The notes beneath the pieces were generated by a model. The model saw only the letters and a program-made list of their open reading frames with translations. It made no database searches and had not been told where the DNA came from. A stretch of 64,000 bases of DNA from Oncomelania hupensis (Eukaryota; Mollusca; Gastropoda; Littorinimorpha; Pomatiopsidae): assembly GCA_036898135.1 (NCBI GenBank), contig CM072511.1, positions 154,531,425 to 154,595,424 on the forward strand. Reading direction: 5' to 3'. A program made the position numbers and the translations under genes. The number at the start of each line of letters is the position of its first letter. Positions within the stretch are counted from its first letter, which is position 1. This document shows positions 22,915 through 34,640 of this stretch, piece after piece.

Positions 22915-24028
22915 ATAGACTTCAAGAAGGCGTTTGACCGAGTCTGGCATGCAGCTCTATGGGCAACAATTAAAGTGTACAACATCAGCCCTAAAATCAT
23001 TGAAGTCATCAAAAGCCTGTATGACAAGGCTACCAGTGCAGTCCTCCACAACAGCGCCATCGGGAACTGGCTCAGAACAACAATTGGTGTGCGTCAAGGA
23101 TGCCTACTCTCTCCAACACTCTTCAACATCTTCCTAGAGCGCATCATGTCAGATGCTCTTGCAGATCATGAAGGCACAGTCAGCATAAGGGGTAGAGCAA
23201 TCTCCAATCTTCGTTTTGCGGGTGACATTGATGGATTGGCTGGAGAGGAACAAGAACTTGAACAGCTGGTACAGAGGCTTGACATCACCTCCAGAGCTTA
23301 TGGAATGGAAATAAGTGCAGAGAAGACCAAAATGATGACCAACAACACCAATGGGATCAACACGGACATCAAAGTCCAAGGCCAATCCCTCAACAAAGTG
23401 CATAGCTTCAAATATTTAGGAGCCATTGTATCAGACAATGGGTCCCGACAGGAAGTCCTCTCCAGGATCGCACAAATAACTGCTGCCCTGACAAGGTTGA
23501 AGCCCATTTGGAAAGACAGGTCCATCAGTCTACATTCCAAAGTAAGACTGCTGCGCTCCCTTGTCATCTCCATCATCCTATATGCTTGCGAGGCATGGAC
23601 CCTCACAGCAGATCTCCAACGAAGAATGCAAAGCATGGAGATAAGGTGCTACAGAAGACTTCTGGGCGTTTCCTATACCCAACACATCACCAACGACGAA
23701 GTCCGACAGACCATCACACAAGCCATTGGACAACACGATGACCTGCTCACAGTGGTGAAGAAACGGAAACTCCGATGGTATGGCCACGTCACCAGATCAT
23801 CAGGCCTTGCAAAGACTATTCTGCAAGGCACAGTGCAAGGAGGTAGAAGAAGAGGGAGACCGAAAAAGAGGTGGGAGGACAACATTCGAGAATGGACTGG
23901 TTTGACACTGAGCGAAGCCATCAGGGCTGCTGAGGACAGAGAACGATGGAGTATGCTGGTTAAACGATCATCTGTGGTGCCCCTACGACCTCAGGGTTAC
24001 GGGACAGGATAGGATAGGATAGGATTAT
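22915..24028 (+). mobile_element. 5'-truncated RTE LINE, uninterrupted 3' third
   Basis: Matches 60387-61498 with only scattered differences. The frame is open from about 22906 to 24009, covering RT from DFKKAFDRVW to the C-terminus ([18 protein letters not shown] ... RPQGYGTG). It keeps the C-terminal part that is cut by a stop in the 58-kb copy. The catalytic box reads FAGD (23215-23226) where FADD is expected, so an active-site Asp is lost. It ends with a (GGATA)n tail, typical of tandem 3' tails in RTE elements. Non-autonomous. Confidence 0.93.
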
Positions 24029-24142
24029 TTATTTATTTATGTATTTATTATCTAATTAGCTTTTTAAATATATTAATTTATTTTATTTTTAATGTTTATA
24101 TGTAGAGTGATCGCCTACTTGGAGAACCCGGCTCCTCCCCGG

Positions 24143-24290
24143 TGTAACGTGCCGAAAGCGTCCCTGGCCCAAATTAACTCCCGGGAGTAAATCTGGGACG
24201 GCCTGGTTTTACTCCCGGGAGTTATTCTGGTCCTGGACTAGATTGACCCCCAGCCTGTTCCAAAATGACTCCCGGGAGTAAAACTGGATC
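24143..24290 (+). repeat. Left terminal inverted repeat of the Ginger1 element
   Basis: Matches the reverse complement of the right end over the first 36 bp. It then matches again from CTCCCGGGAGTTATTCTGG to CAGCCTGTTCCAAAAT. Three CTCCCGGGAG palindromes sit at 24178, 24212 and 24269. The block between the first two is inverted relative to the other end. Confidence 0.93.
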
Positions 24291-27200
24291 ACAGGACCAA
24301 AACAGCCCCCCCAACTTCTCTTGTCTTTTCAATGTATTCTTAGTTCTTAATATGGGAGTTAAAAACGGACAGGCCCAACATCGCCCCCTCAGCTAATCAA
24401 AGTAAGTAGGGGAGTCAAACGGGGACAGCACCAAAACCGACCCCTACCGATCAGGTGCATCAAATTCTGCACAAGGGAGTTAAACGGGGACAGGACCAAA
24501 AACGCCCCCCTTACACATCAGATGCATAAAACACTGCATAGGGGAGTCAAACGGGGACAGGACCAAAACCGCCCCCCTTACACATCAGATGCAGAAAACA
24601 CTGCAAAGGGGAGTCAAACGGAGACCGGACCAAAACCGCCCCCCTTACACATCAGATGCAGAACTCACTGCATAGGGGAGTGAAACGGGGACAGGACCAA
24701 AACCGCCCCCCTTACACATCAGATGCAGAAAACACTGCATAGGGGAGTGAAATGGGGACAGGACCAAAACCGCCCCCCGTACACATCAGATGCAGAAAAC
24801 ATTGCATAGGGGAGTCAAACGGGGACAGGACCAAAACCGCACCCAGCCCCTTACACATCAGATGCATAAAACACTGCGTGGGGGAGTCAAACGGGGACAG
24901 GACCAAAATCGCCCCTCTTACACATGTAGTTGTAACTACAAAACACTGCACAGGGGAGTCAAACGGGGACAGGACTAAAACCGCCCCCCTTATACATCAG
25001 ATGCAGAAAACACTGCATAGGGGAGTCAAACGGAGACAGGACCAAAACCGCCCTCTTACACATCAGATGCAGAAAACACTGCATAGGGGAGTCAAACGGG
25101 GACAGGACCAAAACCGCCCCCCCCTTACACATCAGATGCAGAAAACACTGAATAGGGGAGTCAAACGGGGACAGGACCAAACCCCCCCCCCCCCCCTATT
25201 CATCAGAAGAAGCAAACACTGCACAGGGGAAGTCAAACGGGGACAGGACCAAAACCGCCCCTCCTACACAATTAGTTGTAACTACAAAACACTGCACATG
25301 GGAGTCAAACGGGGACAGGACCAAAACCGACCCCCTTCCCTCTTACACATCAGATGCAGAAAACACTGCATAGGGGAGTCAAACGGGAACAGGACCAAAA
25401 CCACCCCCCCCCCCTTACACATCAGATGCAGAAAACACTGCATATGGGAGTCATACGGGGACAGGACCAAAACCGCCCCCCTTACACATCAGATGCAGAA
25501 AACACTGAATAGGGGAGTCAAACGGGGACAGGACTAAAACCGCCCCCCCCCCCCTATTTATCTGAAGAAGCAAACACTGCACAGGGGAGTCAAACGGGGA
25601 CGGAACCAAAAACGCCCCTCCTATACAATTACTTGTAACTACAAAACACTGCACAGGAGAGTCAAACGGGGACAGGACCAAAACCGCCTACCTTACACAT
25701 CAGATACAGAAAACACTGCATAGGGAAGTCAAACGGGGACAGGATCAAAACCGCCCCCCTTACACATCAGATGCAGAAAACACTGCATAGGGGAGTCAAA
25801 CGGGGACAGGACCAAAACCGCCCCCCTTACACATCAGATGCAGAAAAAACTGCATAGGGGAGTTAAATGGGGACAGGACCAAAACCGCCCCCCTTACACA
25901 TCAGATGCAGAAAACACTGCATAGGGGAGTCAAACGGGGACCGGACCAAAACCGCCCCCCTTACACATCAGATGCAGAAAACACTGCATAGGGGAGTTAA
26001 ATGGGGACAGGACCAAAACCGCCCCCCTTACACATCAGATGCAGAAAACACTGCATAGGGGAGTCAAACGGGGACCGGACCAAAACCGCCCCCCTTACAC
26101 ATCAGATGCAGAAAACACTGCATAGGGGAGTTAAATGGGGACAGGACCAAAACCGCCCCCCTTACACATCAGATGCAGAAAACACTGCATAGGGGAGTTA
26201 AATGGGGACAGGACCAAAACCGCCCCCCTTACACATCAGATGCAGAAAACACTGCATAGGGGAGTAAAACGGGGACCGGACCAAAACCGCCCCCCTTACA
26301 CATCAGATGCAGAAAACACTGCATAGGGGAGTTAAATGGGGACAGGACCAAAACCGCCCCCCTTACACATCAGATGCAGAAAACACTGCATAGGGGAGTC
26401 AAACGGGGACCGGACCAAAACCGCCCCCCTTACACATCAGATGCAGAAAACACTGCATAGGGGAGTTAAATGGGGACAGGACCAAAACCGCCCCCCTTAC
26501 ACATCAGATGCAGAAAACACTGCATAGGGGAGTAAAACGGGGACCGGACCAAAACCGCCCCCCTTGCACATCAGATGCAGAAAACACTGCATAGGGGAGT
26601 TAAATGGGGACAGGACCAAAACCGCCCCCCTTACACATCAGATGCAGAAAACACTGCATAGGGGAGTCAAACGGGGACCGGACCAAAACCGCCCCCCTTA
26701 CACATCAGATGCAGAAAACACTGCATAGGGGAGTTAAATGGGGACAGGACCAAAACCGCCCCCCTTACACATCAGATGCAGAAAACACTGCATAGGGGAG
26801 TCAAACGGGGACAGGACCAAAACCGCCCCCCGCACTCCATTACACATCAGATGCAGAAAACACTGCATAGAGGAGTCAAACGGGGACAGGACCAACACCG
26901 ACCCCTACCGATCAGGTGCATAAAACACTGCATAAGGGAGGTAAACATGGACAGGACCAAAAACGCCCCCCTTACACATCAGATGCATAAAACACTGCAT
27001 AGGGGAGTCAAACGGGGACAGGACCAAAACCGCCCCACCCCCCTCTTAAACATCAGATGCAGAAAACACTGCATAGGGGAGTCAAACGGGGACAGGACCA
27101 AAACCGCCCCACCCCCCTCTTAAACATCAGATGCAGAAAACACTGCATAGGGGAGTCAAACGGGTACAGGACCAAAACCGCCCCCCCCCCCACTCCCTTA

Positions 27201-27670
27201 CACATCAGATGCAGAAAACACTGAATAGGGGAGTCAAACGTGGACAGGACCAAAACCATCCCCCCTACCCCCCCCCCCCCCCCCCACCGGTATTCATCCG
27301 AAGAAGCAGACACTTCACAGGGGAGTCAAACGGTGACACAATTAGTTGTAACTACAAACACTGCATAGGGGAGTCAAACGGGGACAGGACCAAAACCGCC
27401 CCCCTTACGCATCAGATGCAGAAAACACCGCATAGTCAAACGGGGACAAGACCAAAACCGACCCCTACCCATCCGATACATAAAACAGTGCACAGGGGAG
27501 TCAAACAGGGACAGGACAAAAACCGCTTCCGTAACAAAATGAATACAAAGTCTAGGCCCTGGAGTTAAACGGGGACAGGAAAAAAAAACGTCCTCCTACT
27601 TCTTCAGATGGAACAATGACTGAACAGGAGAGTTTAAATTGGCACAAGGCTGAAATCGTCCCCCTCACCT
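24291..27670 (+). repeat. Left-arm array of the 67-bp minisatellite, about 50 units
   Basis: The unit includes GGGGAGTCAAACGGGGACAG, GACCAAAACCGCCCCCCTTA and CACATCAGATGCAGAAAACA. Units vary in C-run length. A variant carries AATTAGTTGTAACTAC in place of the CATCAGATGC part (near 24925, 25268, 25627, 27338). From 25850 to 26800 two subtypes (GTTAAATGGGGACAGG and GTCAAACGGGGACCGG) mostly alternate, a 134-bp dimer. Long forward and reverse open frames here are repeat artefacts. Confidence 0.96.
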
Positions 27671-27683
27671 AACACACATACAA

Positions 27684-27834
27684 GTCTTTATTGTAAAGTG
27701 ACTGGCTGGTGGAGAGCTTTCAGTTTTACCACTAGGGTTGTTTCAGCAGATCTTTTATGCGGATCAGGGGTTGTCCGGTCCTGATTTGGCTCGGAAGAGT
27801 CCGCTGGACCTAAAGCAATAATCATGTAATGTAA
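27684..27834 (+). mobile_element. Fragment of the TATA-headed retroelement inside the Ginger1 element
   Basis: Starts at GTCTTTATTGTAAAGTGACT and ends TAAAGCAATAATCATGTAAT followed by GTAAC. It is closest to the copy at 57230-57401, including the ATGTAATGTAA tail. It inserted at the inner edge of the left arm. Confidence 0.85.
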
Positions 27835-28170
27835 CACATTTCACATGAGAGTAAATCGACCCTTGCACACAGGATGTAATGGAAATATTTGTATTAGCTT
27901 TGCACTACATTTGTAAGTCCACTTTGGATATTACTGATGCTGTTGTACGGGTACCCTGTTGTACGCAAGGTCATGTTGATAGGAGGAATAACGAAGCTTA
28001 ACGTCCTATTGCATCAGCGTTAAGGACGATCACCACGTCGCCACCCTGACAACAACGATCATCATCATCATATCAAAGTTGAGATTGTCATGTTGATATT
28101 ATGTATGCATGACTATTTAAACTGTAGGCATATTGAGTCTCTTTATGCTATAGTGTGTGTCGGTGGGTAG
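27835..28170. other. Ginger1 interior, no recognised feature
   Basis: This is where the N-terminal part of a Ginger1 transposase (zinc finger and DDE core) would be expected. None of it is recognisable in any frame. Confidence 0.6.
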
Positions 28171-29526
28171 GTGGAAAGAGGGTGCGTGTGGGTAGGTGTA
28201 TGCGTACGAGTGTGTGTACGTGCGTATGTGGGTGTAGACAGCGACAGCAACAGCAGCGACAGCAGCGGCGACAGCGGCAGCAAAGAGCGCGACAAGAAAA
28301 AAGCAAAGAACAGTGATGTGGGTGAAGACAGCGACAGCAGCAGCAGCGGCGACAGCGGCAGCAAAGAGCGCGACAAGAAAAAAGCAAAGAACAGTGATGC
28401 AGGTGCAGACAGCGACAGCGGCAGCAAAGAGCGCGACAAGGAAAAAGATGCGGGCAGAGATATTTGCAGCATGGATAGCTTGTACGAAGAAGTCTACAGA
28501 AATATCAAAAAAGCACAAACTAAACAAAAAAAATATTACGACAAAAAATTCAGCTCAACGCACAACTTGCATCCTGGTTCAGTTGTTTTTCTGAAAAATT
28601 TCAGAAGAACGACGCGTTTAGGGGACAAGACACAACCTTTCTGGGTCGGACCTTATGAGGTTGAAAAGGTACTAGACAAAGGCAGAGTCCAGCTGAAAAA
28701 CCTGAAGACAGGGAAAATCCTGAAGCACCTGTACAACGCTTCGAACTTGAAGGTGAAAGAGCAAGCTGATAGTGAAACCAACCAGTCCAGCAAACAAGAA
28801 CTTCCTACCAGAAATGGGACACAATCAAAACCAGAGACTTCGGAACCAGAGGCTACACAAAAAAAAACAGCAGTCTCCCAATGAAGGCGGAAGTGTCCAT
28901 GGCTCTCGCAAAAGGAAACAGAACGTTCCATTCAAAAGAGCCAAAATGCCTAAATCGGACTCTACAGAAAAACCACAACCAAACGCACAGGGGTTTTCAG
29001 ATAGGCAAATGCATTTCAGACCAGTGGATTGGTATTGGCAGGAGAACGTGGCAGACATTCTGTATGTAGACATAGAAAAGAAACATTACGTCCAGGACGT
29101 CCCCAACGTGTCTGTGCATGATGCCCCGAAGGACAGTATCAGAATAATTGGAGACGGAAATTGCTTCTACAGAACTCTTAGTTTTTTCATTGTCGGTTCT
29201 CAGAACAAACACCTAGTCTTGAGGAGACTGATTGCAACTCACGTAAAAGACAATGAAGAAAAGTATTTTCAAATATCCAACAAAGAAGACTATGTTCGAA
29301 CAAGTCGTATGGATCAACCAGGAGTCTGGTCGACTGAAGTAGACATCTTTGCATCAGCGACCTTTCTCAACACTGACATATTCGTGTATACCTCGCAAGG
29401 TCGTGCTGCGCCATGTTGGCTCAGGTACCAGCCTCTAAACAATGTCCCACAGCTGTTCCACGCTCGGACCGATCAATGTATATTTGCAATTTGCATGATC
29501 ATTTCACGCCAGTTTTGAAAGTTTAA
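28171..29526 (+). pseudogene. Ginger1 transposase remnant: integrase GPY/F module plus OTU protease domain
   Basis: The first open segment (28171-28884, 237 codons) begins in GT-rich DNA, so its start is doubtful. It has three acidic repeats (SKERDKKKAKNSD) and then the integrase C-terminal part. Visible there are KAQTKQKKYYDKK, PGSVVFLKNFRR, FWVGPYEVEKVLDKG with GPY at residues 160-162, and HLYNASNLK. A second segment in the next frame (to 29517) carries an OTU-like cysteine protease domain with the nucleophile loop GDGNCFYR (catalytic Cys at 29162-29164). The frames meet at a nine-A run (28859-28867) with one base in excess. The expected C-terminal His motif (HDHF near 29493-29504) lies one frame over, so a second shift precedes it. 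OTU domains are deubiquitinases in other settings; here the likely role is in transposase processing or host interaction, which is inference. Confidence 0.85.
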
Positions 29527-29641
29527 ATTAAAATTTGAATTTGCATTACGTTAGTCCACACTTGATCCTCATGTACATTCTTCTATTATCTCGTGTCTCT
29601 TTCTTTCTTTCTTTCTTTGCGTAATGTGTCTGTGCGCGCAC

Positions 29642-29652
29642 GTGTGTGTAGC

Positions 29653-29703
<51 letters not shown>
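29642..29703. repeat. (GT)n microsatellite
   Basis: About 25 GT units. A C-run (29757-29772) follows. Confidence 0.95.
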
Positions 29704-29704
<1 letters not shown>

Positions 29705-30847
29705 TTACTGATAATAAAATCTGAGCGATGTGGCATATACATCACAAACACGCACCCCCCCCCCCCCCCCCCTCTCCTATCTCCTCCCAAAAAAAGTAGA
29801 AAAGAAAATAAAGTATTGTGCAGACAGTATGTCAATTCCGCCCACGATTAGCAAAAACTAAACCAAAATAATTGATAACAGGCGCAGAATTTCAGTAACT
29901 AAGCATCATTTTGACAACCAACATGCGATTTTTTTCAAAATCCTTGCACTTGTACACTAATATTGTGTGAAAAGATCAAAAGAATATAAAGAGATTATGT
30001 AAAAATAAAAACAAAACAAAACATTAGGCTATGGTAACTCAAACGTTTGCTTTGCGCATGGATAAAGAAAACATAAGATAGAATAACAACACTTTCTTAA
30101 ATAAGACAAATAATAATAAAACAAATTACGTATACATCCACACAATTGTCACCTCCTTCTCCCCCCCCCCCCCCCCACTAACAATGTTTCCTCCAAATCA
30201 CAAATATTCAGGGTTGGGACAGCTAGTTTTAATGAACATTTTAGCCGCTACATTTCCGCTACTATTTTATGAAAAGTAGTCGCTACCTTTTCGCTACTTT
30301 TTTCTAAGGTGCATAGAAGGCAATAAAGCACACAAACACAGAGTTTAAAATAAAAAGAAAGAATACATTTTTATTCATAATACTTTTCACTTTCTAATGA
30401 AAATCGCGAATATTGAATGTAGTAATTTTCTGCAAAAAGTAGTTTTTTTACGCTTTTTAAAAAATATAAATTATTATGAATTTAAATTTAATTTATTTGA
30501 TTTTTTTTCCAGTGAGTACGTCACTGATCACCTTATTTTACCTCATTGAACAGAGAGATGCGCCGCCCGCAAATGTGTTATTGTTAGCCGCACTCGACAC
30601 GTTGCTTGCGGGCACGCACAGTTACCCTTACCGCGCTTTCCGCATCGCTGAATGGTCACGGGTCGACATTTCTGTGTCACAATTTGTGTGTATCCGATTT
30701 AAGGGGGAGGGGGTGGGGGGTGGATAGCAAGAACATATAATTTAGTACTTAACAAATACTGCGCTGCACAATTTAATTTTGTTCTGATGATAATAATGCA
30801 GGATATTGATACGCGCAATTTCTCAAATTAATACTGACTCAAAGCGC
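29704..30847. other. Ginger1 interior, unassigned; possible hAT end
   Basis: At 30208 the sequence CAGGGTTGGGACAGCTAG followed by alternating CGCTAC and TTTCGCTAC blocks resembles the left end of a hAT element. No matching right end is found. The rest is AT-rich with C-runs. A small GC-rich patch lies at 30550-30670. Confidence 0.35.
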
Positions 30848-30975
30848 AGCGCCCGTACACCAACACACGCTCAGAATACATCACAAACAATGAACACAGA
30901 AACAGAACAGACAAGCACGTAGCGCCCGTACACCAACACACGCAATGAACACAGAAACAGAACAGACAAGCACGT
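30848..30975 (+). repeat. Tandem direct repeat, 73 bp and 55 bp copies
   Basis: Both copies start AGCGCCCGTACACCAACACA and end ACAGACAAGCACGT. The second lacks an internal 18-bp piece containing CAGAATACATC. Confidence 0.93.
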
Positions 30976-30994
30976 GGTGGCAGATCACTATTAA

Positions 30995-31208
30995 ATTTTT
31001 ATGGAAAGGAAAATTGATTTGTATTTTAAACTTTTGTTGGCTGCATCTATTTTGATGGGAGGGAGAAAACCGGAGTACCCGGAGAAAACCCTCGGTGGCC
31101 AGAAAAGTCTCGTACCTGAGTCACAAAGTTTTCGCTCCTTGCAGGGATCGAACCCGCGACCTTCGGCATAGGAAAGCAGCGGTCTAACCGACTGCGCTAC
31201 TGAGCCAC
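30995..31208 (-). mobile_element. tRNA-derived SINE, minus strand, inside Ginger1
   Basis: Minus-strand reading starts GGGGTGGCTCAGTAGCGCAG, with an A-box match TAGCGCAGTCGG, and continues to a B box GGTTCGATCCC. The body has GGTTTTCTCCGGGTACTCCG and then the GCATC-AAT tail segment. Same family as 51605-51790. A cellular tRNA gene is excluded because no acceptor-stem pairing closes the head. Confidence 0.85.
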
Positions 31209-31377
31209 CCCAATGATGTCATATCGTTACTGATAAGCCATGTTATTATGTAAAACTAAAAGTTAATCAACCTCTGGTAAAACAGAGAACAAAGTTAATA
31301 TTGTACTAACTGTATTGCAACTAACAAATCACAAACAATACATTGTTTTATTCGTTTATTTTAAACACGAAATATAG

Positions 31378-34300
31378 AACTTCCCTGTGCAGTGTTTGCT
31401 GCATTTGATGAGTAGGGAGAGGGGGGGGCGGTTTTGGTCCTGTCCCCCTTTGACTCCCATGTACAGTGTTTTGTAGTTACATCTAATGGTGTAGAGGGGG
31501 GAGGAAGCGGCTTTGGTCCTGTCCACGTTTGACTCCCCTGTGCAGTGTTTGCTTCTTGTGATAGGGAGGGGGGCGGTTTTGGTCCTGTCCCCGTTTGACT
31601 CCCCTGTGCAGTGTTTGCTGCATGTGATGGGTAAGGGTGGGGGGCGGTTTTGATCCTGTCCCCGTTTTACTCCCCCCGTGCAGTGTTTGCTGCATGTGGT
31701 GGGTAGGGGGGGGGGCGGTTTTGGTCCTGTCCCCGTTTGACTCCCCTGTGCAGTGTTTTCTCTATCTGATGGGTGGGGGTGGGGGGGCGGTTTTGGTCCT
31801 GTCCCCGATTGACTCCCCTCTGCAGTGTTTTCTGCATCTGATGGGTTAGGGGGGGGGGGGGCGGTCTTGATCCTGTCCCCGTTTGACTCCCCTGTTCAGT
31901 GTTTGCTGCATGTGGTGGGTAGGGGAGGGGGGGGGGCGGTTTTGATCCTGTCCCCGTTTAACTCCCCTGTGCAGTGTTTTGTAGTTACAACTAATTGTGT
32001 AGGAGGAGCGGTTTTGGTCCTGTCCCCGTTTAACTCCCCTGTGGAGTGTTTTCTGCATCTGATGGGTAGGGGGGGGGGGCGGTTTTGGTCCTGTCCCCGT
32101 TTGACTCCCCTATGCAGTATTTGCTGCATCTGATGGGTTGGGGGGGGGGGTGAGACGGGTTTGATCCCGTGCCCGTTTGACTCCCCGGTTCAGTGTTTGC
32201 TGCATGCGATGGGTAGTGGGGCGGTTTTGGGCCTGTCCCCGTTTGACTCTCCTGTGCAGTGTTTTTTGCATCTGATGGATAGGGGGGCGGTTTTGGTCCT
32301 GACCCCGTTTAACTCCCCTGTGCAGTGTTTTCTGGATCTGATGGGTAGGGGGGGGGAGGGTGCGGTTTTGGTCCTGTCCCCGTTTAACTCTCCTGTGCAG
32401 TGTTTTTTGCATCTGATAGATAGGGGGGCGGTTTTGGTCCTGTCCCCGTTTAACTCCCCTGTGCAGTGTTTTCTGCATCTGATGGGTAGGGTTGGGGGGG
32501 GCGTTTTTTTTGTCCCGTCCCCGTTTGACTCCCTGGTTCAGTGTTTGCCGCATGTGATGGGTAGGGGGGGGGGGGTTAGTACTGTCCCCGTTTAACTCCC
32601 TGGTTCAATGTTTGCTGCATGTGATGGGTAGGGGGGGCGGTTTTGGTCCTGTCCCCGTTTAACTCTCCTGTGCAGTGTTTTTTGCATCTGATAGATAGGG
32701 GGGCGGTTTTGGTCCTGTCCCCGTTTAACTCCCATGTGCAGTGTTTTCTCCATCTGATGGGTAGGGGGGGGGGGGGGGCGGTTTTGATCCCATCCCCGTT
32801 TGACTCTCCTCTGCAGTATTTACTGCATCTGATGGGTTGCGTAGGGGGGGGGACGGTTTTGAACCCGTCCCCGTTTGACTCCCCGGTTCAGTGTTTGCTG
32901 CATGTGACGGGAAAGGGGGGCGGTTTTGGTCCTGTCCCCGTTTAACTCCCCTGTGGAGTGTTTTCTGCATCTGATGGGTAGGGGGGGGCGGTTTTGGTCC
33001 TGTCCCCGTTTGACTCCCCTATGCAGTATTTGCTGCATCTGATGGGTTGGGGGGGGGGGTGAGACGGGTTTGATCCCGTGCCCGTTTGACTCCCCGGTTC
33101 AGTGTTTTCTGCATGCGATGGGTAGGGGGGCGGTTTTGGTCCTGTCCCCGTTTGACTCTCCTTTGCAGTGCTTTTTGCATCTGATGGATAGGGGGGCGGT
33201 TTTGGTCATGTCCCCGTTTAACTCCCCTATGCAGTATTTGCTGCATCTGATGGGTAAGGGGGGGGGACGGTTTTGATCCCGTCCCCGTTTGACTCCCCGT
33301 TCAGTGTTTGCTGCATGTGATGGGTAGTGGGGCGGTTTTGGGCCTGTCCCTGTTTGACTCTCCTGTGCAGTGTTTTTTGCATCTGATGGATAGGGGGGCG
33401 GTTTTGGTCCTGACCCCGTTTAACTCCCCTGTGCAGTGTTTTCTGGATCTGATGGGTAGGGGGGGGGGAGGATGGTGCGGTTTTGGTCCTGTCCCCGTTT
33501 AACTCTCCTGTGCAGTGTTTTTTGCATCTGATAGATAGGGGGACGGTTTTGGTCCTGTCCCCGTTTAACTCCCCTGTGCAGTGTTTTCTGCATCTGATGG
33601 TAGGGGGGGGGGCGATTTTTTTGTCCCGTCCCCGTTTGACTCCCTGGTTCAGTGTTTGCCGCATGTGATGGGTAGGGGGGGGGGGGGTTAGTACTGTCCC
33701 CGTTTAACTCCCCGGTTCAATGTTTGCTGCATGTGATGGGTAGGGGGGCGGTTTTGGTCCTGTCCCCGTTTAACTCTCCTGTGCAGTGTTTTTTGCATCT
33801 GATAGATAGGGGGGGCGGTTTTGGTCCTGTCCCCGTTTAACTCCCCTGTGCAGTGTTTTCTGCATCTGATGGGTAGGGGGGGGGCGGTTTTTTTGTCCCG
33901 TCCCCGTTTGACTCCCTGGTTCAGTGTTTGCCGCATGTGATGGGTAGGGGGGGGGGGGTTAGTACTGTCCCCGTTTAACTCCCCGGTTCAGTGTTTGCTG
34001 CATGTGATGGGTAGGGGGGCGGTTTTGGTCCTGTCCCCGTTTGACTCTCCTGTGCAGTGTTTTTTGCATCTGATTGATAGGGGGGCGGTTTGGTCCTGTC
34101 CCCGTTTAACTCCCCTATGCAGTATTTGCTGCATCTGATGGGTAAGGGGGAGGGGCGGTTTTGATCCCATCCCCGTTTGACTCTCCTCTGCAGTATTTAC
34201 TGCATCTGATGGGTTGTGGGGGGGGGGGGTCGGTTTTGATCCGTCCCCGTTTGACTCCCCAGTTAAGTGTTTGCTGCATGTGATGGGTAGGGGGGGGGGC

Positions 34301-34640
34301 AGTTTTGATCCTGTCCCCGTTTGACTCTCCTGTGCAGTGTTTTTTGCATCTGATGGATAGGGGGGGCGGTTTTAGCCCTGTCCCGTTTGACTCCCTTGTG
34401 CAGTGTTTTCTGCATCTGATTGGTAGGGGGGGGGGGGGGGGGTATTGGTCCTGTCCCCGTTTGACTCTCCTGTGCAGTTATTTTTGCATCTAATGGATAG
34501 GGGGGCGGTTTTGGTCACGTCCCCATTTGACTCCCCCTTTCATTGTATTTTACATGCATTTTGTTAGGGGGCCTGTTTTGGTCTTGTCCCCGTTTTACTC
34601 CCATGATTTTTTCTGATGAGATTACTGACGCAGTCTTCAA
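31378..34640 (-). repeat. Right-arm array of the 67-bp minisatellite, about 48 units, inverted
   Basis: Reverse complement of the left-arm unit: TGCAGTGTTTTCTGCATCTG, GGCGGTTTTGGTCCTGTCCC and CGTTTGACTCCCC. It shares the TAGTTACAACTAATTG variant (about 31475 and 31982) with the left arm. G-runs vary from 5 to 18. Internal duplications of several units are visible: blocks around 32150-32500 recur at 33050-33620. Confidence 0.96.

Noticed and set aside
24752..27568. Apparent Cys/Gln-rich repeat proteins in the Ginger1 arms
   Set aside because: Same repeat read in several frames and on both strands, with frame drift from variable C-runs.
24291..27670. CRISPR-like array of regularly spaced repeats
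   Set aside because: Units are contiguous 67-bp copies with no unique spacers, in a eukaryotic transposon arm with an inverted partner array.
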